Shown here: in pieces, positions 1-6,344 of the stretch
Position numbering within the stretch: the first letter of the stretch is position 1
Layout: each line of letters opens with the position of its first letter
Source of the DNA: Pararhizobium_B sp051960215
Lineage (GTDB): Bacteria; Pseudomonadota; Alphaproteobacteria; Rhizobiales; Rhizobiaceae
Assembly: GCA_051960215.1 (NCBI GenBank)
Contig: JBQCEN010000317.1
Span: 1 to 15,176 of the forward strand
Reading direction: 5' to 3'
DNA: 15,176 nucleotides
Program-made: the position numbers and the translations under genes
The notes under the pieces: model-generated
The model's input: the letters and a program-made list of their open reading frames with translations, nothing else
What the model was told of the DNA's origin: nothing
Database searches by the model: none

Positions 1-2
1 TC

Positions 3-305
3 CTGCGCCATACCTGCGCCTCGCGTCTCGTCCAGGCGGGGATCGACCTCAGGCGCGTCCAGACGTTCCTCGGTCACCAGACGATCCAGATGACGTTGCG
101 CTACGCCCATCTCGCGACAAACGATCTCGCGCAATGCGCCGCCGCGCTCGACGCGCGGACAGAGACCGCCGCTCACGGCGACCCCGACACGGCCGCCGAA
201 GCGGAGGCGCCCGAGGCGGCTCGGCAGCCGGCCAAGCCCAGCCGCGCCTCATCCCGGAAATCCGCCTCCCCCTCCCCTTCAGTGCAAACGCAGCGGCACG
301 CCTGA
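3..305 (+). CDS. Tyrosine recombinase / phage-type integrase, C-terminal fragment (5' cut by window edge)
   Basis: This is the 3' end of a site-specific tyrosine recombinase, which cuts and rejoins DNA through a covalent 3'-phosphotyrosine. Reading from base 3, the fragment begins LRHTCASRLV, which carries the conserved H-x-x-R box. It continues with an LGH motif (TFLGHQTIQ) and RYAHL, whose tyrosine (codon at about 99-101) is in the position of the catalytic nucleophile. All catalytic residues expected in the last ~80 residues are therefore present. The Ala/Pro/Ser-rich tail of about 50 residues after the fold looks like unstructured sequence. The start lies outside the window. I cannot tell whether this is a phage or island integrase or a recombinase of another type. 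It is followed by a 130-base gap and an unrelated glycosyltransferase cassette in the same direction. I am sure of the family but not of the element. Confidence 0.88.
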   Translation: MRHTCASRLVQAGIDLRRVQTFLGHQTIQMTLRYAHLATNDLAQCAAALDARTETAAHGDPDTAAEAEAPEAARQPAKPSRASSRKSASPSPSVQTQRHA

Positions 306-393
306 CGGCAGCATCGCCGACCGTGGCAGGCGGATCCGCACCCGTAGCCTTCGTCGGACACGGCCGTGGCCGGTAGCCTGCCGGTGGCAAGGG

Positions 394-400
394 TGATAAT
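394..400 (+). promoter_or_regulatory. Possible -10 element upstream of the lipid glycosyltransferase cassette
   Basis: TGATAAT at 394-400 is the best -10-like match in the 130-base gap between the integrase and the GT2 gene, and it lies 35 bases before the chosen start. No convincing TTGACA-like box sits 16-18 bases upstream (the sequence there is GGTAGC), so this is a weak, position-based call. Confidence 0.25.
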
Positions 401-435
401 GAGGCGTCGCCCGATCTTGGGGGTGCCCGGAAAGC

Positions 436-1167
436 ATGAGACAGCCGATGATCTCGATCGTCATTCCCTGCCGGAACGAGGCGGACAACCTCGCCTTCCT
501 CCTCGATGAGGTGGACGCGGCGATGGCCGGTCGCGATTACGAGATCGTCGTCGTCGACGACGGCTCGACCGACGGCACGGCTGGCGTTCTTGCCGCGCGG
601 ATCGGCGCGGGGTTGCCGCTCAGGCACGTGCGCCACGACTGCTCGGCGGGGCAGAGTGCCGCGGTGCGCTCCGGCGTCTTCGCCGCCGCCGGCTCGATCG
701 TCGTCACGATGGACGGCGATGGCCAGAACGACCCCGTCTATCTGCCGCGCCTCGCCGACGCGCTCGTCGCCGGCGGGCCGGCGATGGGGATCGCCGCGGG
801 GCAGCGGCTGAAGCGCACGGACACGAAGCTGAAGCAGGTGGCCTCGCGCTGGGCGAACCGGCTGCGCCAGGCGCTGCTCAAGGACGGGACGCGCGATTCC
901 GGCTGCGGCCTGAAGGCGGTGCATGCCGCGCTTTTCCGGCAACTCCCGTACTTCGACGGCTGGCACCGCTACCTGCCGGCGCTCGTCATCCGAGAGGGCT
1001 TCGGCGTCGTCCATGTCGACGTCGTCGACCGGGGCCGGCGCCACGGCAAGTCGAACTACGGGATCCTCGACCGCGGCCTGCGCGGCATTCTCGATCTCTA
1101 CGGCGTCTGGTGGCTGAGGCGTCGGCGCCGCGTGCTGCCGCATGTGGAGGAAATCCGTCATGGGTGA
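436..1167 (+). CDS. Family 2 glycosyltransferase, polyprenyl-phosphate sugar synthase type (DPM1/ArnC/RgtE-like)
   Basis: This protein probably transfers a sugar from a nucleotide donor to a polyprenyl phosphate at the cytoplasmic face of the inner membrane, giving the lipid-linked donor used by the ArnT-like enzyme two genes downstream. The 243-residue protein is a single GT-A domain. It has MISIVIPCRNEADN at residues 5-18, DDGSTDGT at 41-48, the metal-binding DGDGQNDP at 93-100, a DSGCGLKAV acceptor-loop motif and HGKSNYGI near the C-terminus, all typical of dolichyl/undecaprenyl-phosphate sugar synthases. The two C-terminal membrane helices of ArnC/GtrB are absent and the tail is a short Arg-rich stretch, as in the soluble DPM1 and RgtE forms. 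Start 436 has GGAAAG just upstream. ATG 448 is an alternative. The stop overlaps the next gene by 8 bases. The sugar is not fixed by the sequence. In rhizobia this type makes dodecaprenyl-phosphate galacturonate, but mannose, glucose or aminoarabinose is possible. Confidence 0.88.
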   Translation: MRQPMISIVIPCRNEADNLAFLLDEVDAAMAGRDYEIVVVDDGSTDGTAGVLAARIGAGLPLRHVRHDCSAGQSAAVRSGVFAAAGSIVVTMDGDGQNDPVYLPRLADALVAGGPAMGIAAGQRLKRTDTKLKQVASRWANRLRQALLKDGTRDSGCGLKAVHAALFRQLPYFDGWHRYLPALVIREGFGVVHVDVVDRGRRHGKSNYGILDRGLRGILDLYGVWWLRRRRRVLPHVEEIRHG

Positions 1168-1489
1168 GACGGCGACGCATCTGCTGACCTGGTTCCGGAC
1201 GGTCTTCATCGACCAGTTCAACGCCTGGATCCTGCTCGGCTTCATTGCGCAGTTCTGCTTCACGATGCGCTTCCTCGTCCAATGGCTTGCTTCGGAGAAG
1301 GCGAGGCGCAGCGTCATTCCCGTAGCGTTCTGGTTCTTCTCGCTCGGCGGCGGCGCGCTGCTCCTGATCTACGCCGTCCATCGCCGCGATCCGGTCTTCA
1401 TCGCCGGCCAGGCTCTCGGCCTCGTGGTCTATATCCGCAACCTGTGGCTGATCACGAACGAGAAGAAGTCGGTGGCGCAGACGGACTGA
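1160..1489 (+). CDS. Lipid A biosynthesis N-terminal domain (LABN) membrane protein
   Basis: This is a 109-residue inner-membrane protein made entirely of one LABN domain (Pfam PF07578 by recognition). The signature lies around residues 36-65: RFLVQWLASEKARRS followed by IPVAFWFFSLGG, with the conserved QW, SE and P-x-x-FW elements. About three hydrophobic segments are visible (AWILLGFIAQFCFTMRFLV; VAFWFFSLGGGALLLIYAV; FIAGQALGLVVYI). LABN proteins are regularly encoded between a GT2 polyprenyl-phosphate glycosyltransferase and an ArnT-like transferase. Their exact role is not settled, and flipping the lipid-linked sugar or scaffolding are inferences. I chose ATG 1160, although an in-frame ATG exists at 1142, because GGAGGAA at about 1145-1151 is at proper distance and the start then overlaps the upstream stop in ATGGGTGA. 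This arrangement implies translational coupling. Confidence 0.88.
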   Translation: MGETATHLLTWFRTVFIDQFNAWILLGFIAQFCFTMRFLVQWLASEKARRSVIPVAFWFFSLGGGALLLIYAVHRRDPVFIAGQALGLVVYIRNLWLITNEKKSVAQTD

Positions 1490-1512
1490 CCGTGGCGACC
1501 TGGGAGACGAGC

Positions 1513-3213
1513 ATGGAAAAGCCGATCGCAATGCCGTCCGGCATCGGCGACCGCCTGCGGCCGCTTCAGGCGATACTCCTCCTCGTCGTCTGCCTCGCCG
1601 CCTTCCTTCCCGGCATTGTCTCGCTGCCGCCGATCGACCGCGACGAGGCGCGCTTCGTCCAGGCGACGCACCAGATGGTGGAGACCGGCAACTACGTCGA
1701 CATCCACTTCCAGGACGAGACGCGCTACAAGAAGCCGGTCGGCATCTACTGGTTGCAATCGGCGGCGATCGCGCTCACCGGCCACGGCGCCGACGCGCCG
1801 ATCTGGGTCTACAGGCTCGTCTCCGTCTTCGGCGCAACGCTCTCGGTGCTCGGCGTCGCCTGGCTCGGTGCGCGGTTCTTCGGAAGCAATGCCTGCCTCG
1901 TCGCGGGACTTGTCCAGGCATCGATCCTGATGCTCTGCTTCGAGGGGCGGATCGCCAAGACCGACGCCGCGCTGCTTGCGACCGTCGTCTTCGCGCAGGC
2001 CGCCCTCGCGTCGCTCTGGATCGCTCACCGGGAGGGCCGGCCGACCGGATGGGCGGCGCCCCTCGTGTTCTGGATCGCGACCGGCGCCGGCGTGCTCATC
2101 AAGGGGCCGGTGACGCCGCTCGTCAGCCTGCTGACGGCCCTCGCGCTTGGTCTCTACTACCGCGAGTGGCGCTGGCTTCGCCGCCTGAAGCCCTGGGCCG
2201 GACTGGCGATCGTCGTCGCCATGGCCGCGCCCTGGCTCATCCTCATTACCCTCAAGAGCGGCGGGGCCTTTTGGCAGGAATCGGTCGGCAAGGACCTGCT
2301 CGGCAAGGTCGGCGGCGCGCAGGAGAGCCACGGAGCCCCTCCCGGCTTCTACACCCTGATCTTCGTCTTCTTCATGTGGCCGTTCGGCCTGATGGGCTTG
2401 CGGAGCAGCCTGCATCTCATCGGCCGTTTCCGCGACGATCCGCGGCTCGCCTTCCTGCTCGCCTGGTACGTGCCTTACTGGATCGTCGTGGAGGCGGTGC
2501 CGACGAAGCTGCCGAACTACATCCTGCCGGCCTATCCGGCGGTCGCGCTGGCGCTCGCCTGGGCGATCACGACGGGACTGGCGGAGCAACCCTTCGAGCG
2601 CCGCTGGAAGCGCTGGCTCACCTGGGCGACCGTCGCCGGCCATGTCGCCGCAACCCTGGCGCTCGCGGCGCTTGCCGTCGGCGGCCCGATCTGGCTCAAC
2701 GGCCGCTTCTCCGTCGTGGGGCTTGTCGCGGCGCTCGCCGCGCTCCTCGCCGGCGGCCTTTCGAGCGGGCTCGTGCCGGCCCGTTCGCCGCGACATCGGG
2801 TCTACGGCGCGAGCGCCGCGGCGATCGTGACCTTCGGGCTGCTGACGGCCTCGGTCCTGCCCGGCCTGAAGGCGATGTGGCTGAGCCCGGCGATCACTGC
2901 CGCCTTCCAAACACACCGCCCCTGCCCCGGGAGCGTTCTCGTCTCCGCCGGCTACGAGGAGCCGAGCCTGGTCTTCCTCTCCGGAACCAGGACGGTGCTG
3001 ACCGACGGCGAAGGCGCCGCGGCGCGGATCGCCGCCGATCCGGCCTGCGCCATCGTCGCCGTCGACAAGCGCGAGACGAAGGCGTTCTTCGCCGGGCTGC
3101 CGCAGGGGCCAGCGTCGGTGAAGCCGGTCGCCGTACTCGACGGCATCAACTACAGCAAGGGCCGCCGGACAACGGTCACGCTGTTTACCGCGGCCGGTCC
3201 GGCAAAGGGCTGA
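1513..3213 (+). CDS. ArnT-like glycosyltransferase (GT39/GT83 family), lipid A/LPS sugar transferase
   Basis: This is a polytopic inner-membrane enzyme expected to take a sugar from a polyprenyl-phosphate carrier and attach it to lipid A, LPS core or a protein on the periplasmic side. The 566-residue protein has a first membrane helix at about 19-37. Next comes the catalytic loop motif PPIDRDEARF at 39-48 (the Asp/Glu pair shared with ArnT and protein O-mannosyltransferases) and a KKPVGIYWLQ motif. About ten further hydrophobic helices follow, then a soluble C-terminal domain (GYEEPSLVFLSGT ... GINYSKGRR). GTG 1492 is an in-frame alternative start, but ATG 1513 has GGGAG at 1502-1506 with good spacing. 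The gene starts 23 bases after the LABN stop and is the third member of the cassette. ArnT itself transfers aminoarabinose and rhizobial Rgt enzymes transfer galacturonic acid, and the sequence alone does not decide between them. Confidence 0.85.
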   Translation: MEKPIAMPSGIGDRLRPLQAILLLVVCLAAFLPGIVSLPPIDRDEARFVQATHQMVETGNYVDIHFQDETRYKKPVGIYWLQSAAIALTGHGADAPIWVYRLVSVFGATLSVLGVAWLGARFFGSNACLVAGLVQASILMLCFEGRIAKTDAALLATVVFAQAALASLWIAHREGRPTGWAAPLVFWIATGAGVLIKGPVTPLVSLLTALALGLYYREWRWLRRLKPWAGLAIVVAMAAPWLILITLKSGGAFWQESVGKDLLGKVGGAQESHGAPPGFYTLIFVFFMWPFGLMGLRSSLHLIGRFRDDPRLAFLLAWYVPYWIVVEAVPTKLPNYILPAYPAVALALAWAITTGLAEQPFERRWKRWLTWATVAGHVAATLALAALAVGGPIWLNGRFSVVGLVAALAALLAGGLSSGLVPARSPRHRVYGASAAAIVTFGLLTASVLPGLKAMWLSPAITAAFQTHRPCPGSVLVSAGYEEPSLVFLSGTRTVLTDGEGAAARIAADPACAIVAVDKRETKAFFAGLPQGPASVKPVAVLDGINYSKGRRTTVTLFTAAGPAKG

Positions 3214-3217
3214 GACG

Positions 3218-3236
3218 CGGGCGCTTTTTGCGCCCG
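3218..3236 (+). terminator. GC hairpin after the glycosyltransferase cassette (possible terminator, no U-tract)
   Basis: CGGGCGC at 3218-3224 and GCGCCCG at 3230-3236 form a perfect 7-bp stem closed by a TTTTT loop, starting 5 bases after the ArnT-like stop codon. The position suits a transcription end. However, the T-run is in the loop rather than after the stem, so this is not a textbook intrinsic terminator. It may only protect the 3' end or help Rho-dependent termination. Confidence 0.4.
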
Positions 3237-3400
3237 ACCGCGGCCGCGATGACCGTCGTCTCTCAGGCTGAAAAGAATCTTGAGGAAAAGCCATGAAACC
3301 GCCACCGGCGGTGGAACCTAATGGCCTGCCGGTCGATTTCCCGACCGACCAACACGCCGGAGGATCGAGACGTTTCACCGACATCAGGGGAGGAAGCCAG

Positions 3401-4057
3401 ATGTCCGCAGGCACGCACAGGCATATCGTCAAGGCACTTCTCGAAGAGCACGGCCGCACCTTCTGCGACGAACTCGGAATAGACATCGAAAAGAACACCC
3501 CGTCCCCCCTCTTCCAATGGCTCTGCGCCTCGATCCTTCTCAGCGCCCGTATTCGCAGCGACATCGCCGTCTCCGCCGCGCAGGCCCTCGCCCGCAACGG
3601 CTGGACCACACCGGAGAAGATGGCCGACAGCACCTGGGAGTGCCGCACCCGCACGCTGAACTGCGCCGGCTACGCGCGCTACGACGAAAGCACGGCGCGT
3701 ATGCTGAAGGACACGACCTCGATGCTGCTCGAGGAATATCGCGGCGATCTGCGGGTGCTGCGTGATGCGGCGGAGTACGATCCGGCCGGCGAACGGCGGC
3801 GGCTGATCGCCTTCAAGGGGATGGGCGAGGTCGGCGTCGACATCTTCTTCCGCGAAGTGCAGACGGCCTGGGACGAGCTTTACCCCTTCGCCGACAAGAA
3901 GGCGCTGAAGGCCGCACATCGGCTCGGCCTGCCGACGACGGCAGAGGGCCTCGCCGCCCTCGTCAGCCGCAAGGACTATCCGCGTCTCCTCGCCGCGCTG
4001 GTCCGCACGGACCTCGACCACGACTACGACGCGATGCTCCATCGCGCGGCGGCGTGA
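3401..4057 (+). CDS. Endonuclease III-like (HhH-GPD superfamily) protein lacking the catalytic lysine and Fe-S cluster
   Basis: This 218-residue protein aligns by eye with the helix-hairpin-helix DNA glycosylase fold. SPLFQWLCASILLSAR (35-50) matches the SPFELLIAVLLSAQ helix of E. coli endonuclease III. YDESTARMLKDTTSMLLEEY (94-113) matches the next helix, and FKGMGEVGVDIF (138-149) occupies the hairpin. Asp165 in FADKKALKAA falls at the position of the conserved Asp138. The lysine that E. coli Nth uses as nucleophile (GVGRKTA) is Val144 here, the glutamine after LLSA is Arg50, and the C-terminal Cys-rich 4Fe-4S loop is missing. It may be a monofunctional glycosylase, a DNA-structure binder, or inactive. 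I chose ATG 3401, though the frame is open from 3293, because GGGGAGGAAG at 3388-3397 sits directly before it. It is convergent with the MFS gene and shows no obvious functional link to its neighbours. Confidence 0.7.
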   Translation: MSAGTHRHIVKALLEEHGRTFCDELGIDIEKNTPSPLFQWLCASILLSARIRSDIAVSAAQALARNGWTTPEKMADSTWECRTRTLNCAGYARYDESTARMLKDTTSMLLEEYRGDLRVLRDAAEYDPAGERRRLIAFKGMGEVGVDIFFREVQTAWDELYPFADKKALKAAHRLGLPTTAEGLAALVSRKDYPRLLAALVRTDLDHDYDAMLHRAAA

Positions 4058-4099
4058 GGAGGACGTAACGGCCAGAAACCGCCTCCCGGTTCCGCCGGT

Positions 4100-5362
4100 T
4101 CAGGTTCTTTCCGGAAGGCGTCCCAGTCGCAGCGCCGCGGCGAGCGCGACGGCGAGAAGCGCGGTTGTGAAGCCGGCGACGGCCGGCCAGCCGCCCGCCG
4201 TCCAGAACCATCCGCCGGCCGAACCCATCACGCTCGATCCCACATAGTAGGCGAGCAGATAGAGCGACGAGGCGTGGCCCTTCGCCTCGGCAGCCATGCG
4301 GCCGACCCAGCCGCTTGCGACCGAATGGGCGGCGAAGAAGCCGATCGTCAGCACGGCGATGCCGCCGATGATCCCGGCGAGGCTTGAAAGCAGCGTCAGC
4401 GTGATACCCGCCCCGGCAATGACGATCCCGACGCTCAGGACGCGACCACGGCCGAAGCGGTCCGCCATGGCGCCGGCGGCCGAGGAGGCGGCCATGCCGA
4501 GCATATAGACGACGAAGATCAGGCTGAGTTCGGTCGGGGTCAGGCTATAGGGCGGTGCCGAGAGCCGGAAGCTCGCATAGTTGTAGACAGTGACGAAGGC
4601 GCCCATGCAGAAGCAGCCGACCAGGAAGAGGAACGGCAGGCCCGGATGACGGAGATGGGCCCGCCAGGCGCGCACGTGAAAGGCCGGGTCCAGGCTGCGG
4701 CGCCGGACGAAGTTACGCGAGCGCGGCAGCAGCAGGAGGAACCCGACAGCGGCCGCAAGATCGATCGCGCCGAGGATGCCAAGTGCGAGGCGCCAGGAGG
4801 TGACCTCCATCAGGGCGCCGATGCCGACGCGGCCGAACATCCCGCCGAAGGCGGTCCCGGCGACATAGAGGCCCATCGAGAAACCGAGGCCGCGCGGCTC
4901 GATCTCTTCTGCGAGATAGGCCATCGCCACGGCCGGCACTCCGCCGAGCACGAAACCCTCCGCCGCGCGTGTGGCGAGGAGGACAGACCAGTCCGGCGCC
5001 GCCGCCGCGACCCGGGTGAGGATGGCGGCGGCGGCCATGGAGCCGAACATCAGCCCGCGGCGGCCAAGCATTTCCGAACCGGCGCCAGCGCCGAGGATGG
5101 CGATGGCGAGGAGGCCCGTCGTCAGCGACAGGGCGAGCGAGCTTTCGGCCGGGCTGACTCCGAAGTCTGAGGCCAGCGCCGGAAGCAGCGGCTGCACGCA
5201 GTAGATCAGCGAGAAGGTCGCAAAGCCGGCGAGGAAGAGGCCGATGCTGATGCGGCGGTAAGCGGCGGAGCCACGGGCGGTAAAGGCGGCGGTCCGATGG
5301 GAGGTCGTCGCTGCATCCATGGCGGTGGCAGGTGCGGTTCTGATCGTCGTCATGACCGACAT
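4100..5362 (-). CDS. MFS transporter (12-TM drug/metabolite efflux type)
   Basis: This is a major facilitator superfamily permease of about 420 residues, with two six-helix halves and a hydrophilic central loop containing RSRNFVRRRSLDP. Family landmarks are the GSEMLGRRGLMFG loop between helices 2 and 3 (the G-x-x-x-D/E-R-x-G-R-R type motif A) and the repeated ADRFGRGRVL in the second half. The YCVQPLLPALASDFGVSP start resembles YnfM and other bacterial proton-coupled efflux permeases. The substrate cannot be read from the sequence. The start is uncertain. ATG 5362 and ATG 5353 both fit, TTG 5389 is open and in frame, and none has a strong Shine-Dalgarno. The gene is divergent from a LysR-type regulator across a gap of about 70 bases, the usual layout for a transporter controlled by its neighbour. 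Confidence 0.85.
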   Translation of the reverse strand: MSVMTTIRTAPATAMDAATTSHRTAAFTARGSAAYRRISIGLFLAGFATFSLIYCVQPLLPALASDFGVSPAESSLALSLTTGLLAIAILGAGAGSEMLGRRGLMFGSMAAAAILTRVAAAAPDWSVLLATRAAEGFVLGGVPAVAMAYLAEEIEPRGLGFSMGLYVAGTAFGGMFGRVGIGALMEVTSWRLALGILGAIDLAAAVGFLLLLPRSRNFVRRRSLDPAFHVRAWRAHLRHPGLPFLFLVGCFCMGAFVTVYNYASFRLSAPPYSLTPTELSLIFVVYMLGMAASSAAGAMADRFGRGRVLSVGIVIAGAGITLTLLSSLAGIIGGIAVLTIGFFAAHSVASGWVGRMAAEAKGHASSLYLLAYYVGSSVMGSAGGWFWTAGGWPAVAGFTTALLAVALAAALRLGRLPERT

Positions 5363-5391
5363 CTGGCGTTGTCTTGCCCGACAGTCCAATA

Positions 5392-5413
5392 TATCGGAGA
5401 AGCGATCCCGATA
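5392..5413. promoter_or_regulatory. Inverted repeat TATCGG-N10-CCGATA between MFS and LysR genes (candidate LysR operator)
   Basis: TATCGG at 5392-5397 and CCGATA at 5408-5413 form a perfect 6-bp inverted repeat with a 10-base spacer, in the divergent promoter gap. The local sequence (CCAATATATCGG) is also the most AT-rich stretch there. LysR-family regulators usually bind interrupted dyads in such gaps, with a T-N11-A core. The dyad seen here is not centred exactly like the canonical T-N11-A, so the assignment rests on position and symmetry. Confidence 0.45.
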
Positions 5414-5429
5414 CGTTTTGGAGATGGCC

Positions 5430-6344
5430 TTGGAGCTTCGCCATATCCGCTACTTCCTGGCCGTCGCCGACGAACGGAACTTCACGCGCGCCGCGGCGCG
5501 CCTCGGCATCGGGCAGCCGCCGCTCAGCCAGCAGATCCGGGACCTGGAGCGGGAGATCGGCGCCGCCCTCTTCCACCGCATTCCCCAAGGCGCGGAATTG
5601 ACGGAGGCCGGACGGGCGTTCCTGGAGGTTGTGCGCGTCATTCCGGACCAGGTCGAGCGTGCCGTTCGCGCGGCACGGCGGGCGGCGCGTGGCGAGACGG
5701 GGTCGCTGCGGGTCGGCTTCACCGGCTCCGCCCCCTTTCACCCCGTGGTCCCCGACACGATCCGGGCGTTCAAGCGCAGCTTTCCGCAGGTCGATCTGAC
5801 GCTCGAGGAGGCCAACACCGCACGGCTCATCGCCGGGCTGAACGACAGCCTCATCGACGTCGCGTTCCTTCGCTCGGAATCGCTGCAGAGCGACGGCCTG
5901 CAGTTACGGACGCTGACGGAAGAACCGATGCTCGTGGTGCTGCCGGCGGCCCATCCCGCCGCGAAGGCGGAGCGGACGGACCTCGCGCTGCTCAAGGACG
6001 AGGCCTTGATCCTGACGCCGCGCGGCGTCGGCCAGACGCTCTACGACACCGTCGTCAACGCCTGCCGGCGGGCGGGCTTCGAGCCGATCCTCGGCCAGTC
6101 GGCGCCGCAGATGGGGTCGGTGGTCAACCTGGTGGCGGCCGAACTGGGATTTTCGCTGGTGCCGGCGTCGATGGCGCAACTGCACGTGACGGGCGTCGTC
6201 TACCGGGAGGTGGATGGTCCGGCACCGGTCGCGCGGCTGGCGCTCGCCCAGAGACGCGGAGAGACCTCGGTTGTCGTGCGCAACTTCGTCGCCCGCGCGC
6301 TGAAGAGCGCGCGCGAGCGACCGTTGGTCAGACGTAGCGATTGA
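5430..6344 (+). CDS. LysR-family transcriptional regulator
   Basis: This is a LysR-type regulator of about 304 residues. It opens with the winged-helix domain ELRHIRYFLAVADERNFTRAA, continues with GIGQPPLSQQIRDLEREIG as recognition helix region, and has the type I periplasmic-binding-like effector domain from about residue 90 (GSLRVGFTGSAPFHP onward). The N-terminus and effector domain resemble the CatR/BenM/CbnR branch, but the ligand is unknown. Start choice: GGAG at 5420-5423 directly abuts ATG 5424, too close to serve it, but lies 6 bases before TTG 5430. Starting at TTG 5430 gives the classic N-terminus M-ELRHIRYF, so I prefer it. ATG 5424 adds only two residues. The gene is divergent from the MFS transporter, its likely target. 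Its 3' end overlaps xylA antisense by 17 bases. Confidence 0.88.
   Translation: MELRHIRYFLAVADERNFTRAAARLGIGQPPLSQQIRDLEREIGAALFHRIPQGAELTEAGRAFLEVVRVIPDQVERAVRAARRAARGETGSLRVGFTGSAPFHPVVPDTIRAFKRSFPQVDLTLEEANTARLIAGLNDSLIDVAFLRSESLQSDGLQLRTLTEEPMLVVLPAAHPAAKAERTDLALLKDEALILTPRGVGQTLYDTVVNACRRAGFEPILGQSAPQMGSVVNLVAAELGFSLVPASMAQLHVTGVVYREVDGPAPVARLALAQRRGETSVVVRNFVARALKSARERPLVRRSD

Noticed and set aside
3293..3400. N-terminal extension of the endonuclease III-like protein
   Set aside because: The extra 36 residues have no similarity to the fold, and GGGGAGGAAG directly before ATG 3401 marks the better start.
1429..3654. Very long minus-strand open frame (741 codons) opposite the ArnT-like gene
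   Set aside because: It is an artefact of high GC third positions. The translation is Arg/Gly/Asp-rich without domains, while the plus strand encodes a clear membrane protein.
4077..4091. Hairpin AACCG-CCTCC-CGGTT between the endonuclease III-like and MFS genes as terminator
   Set aside because: The stem is only 5 bp with no T-run on either strand, so it is not distinguishable from chance in GC-rich DNA.
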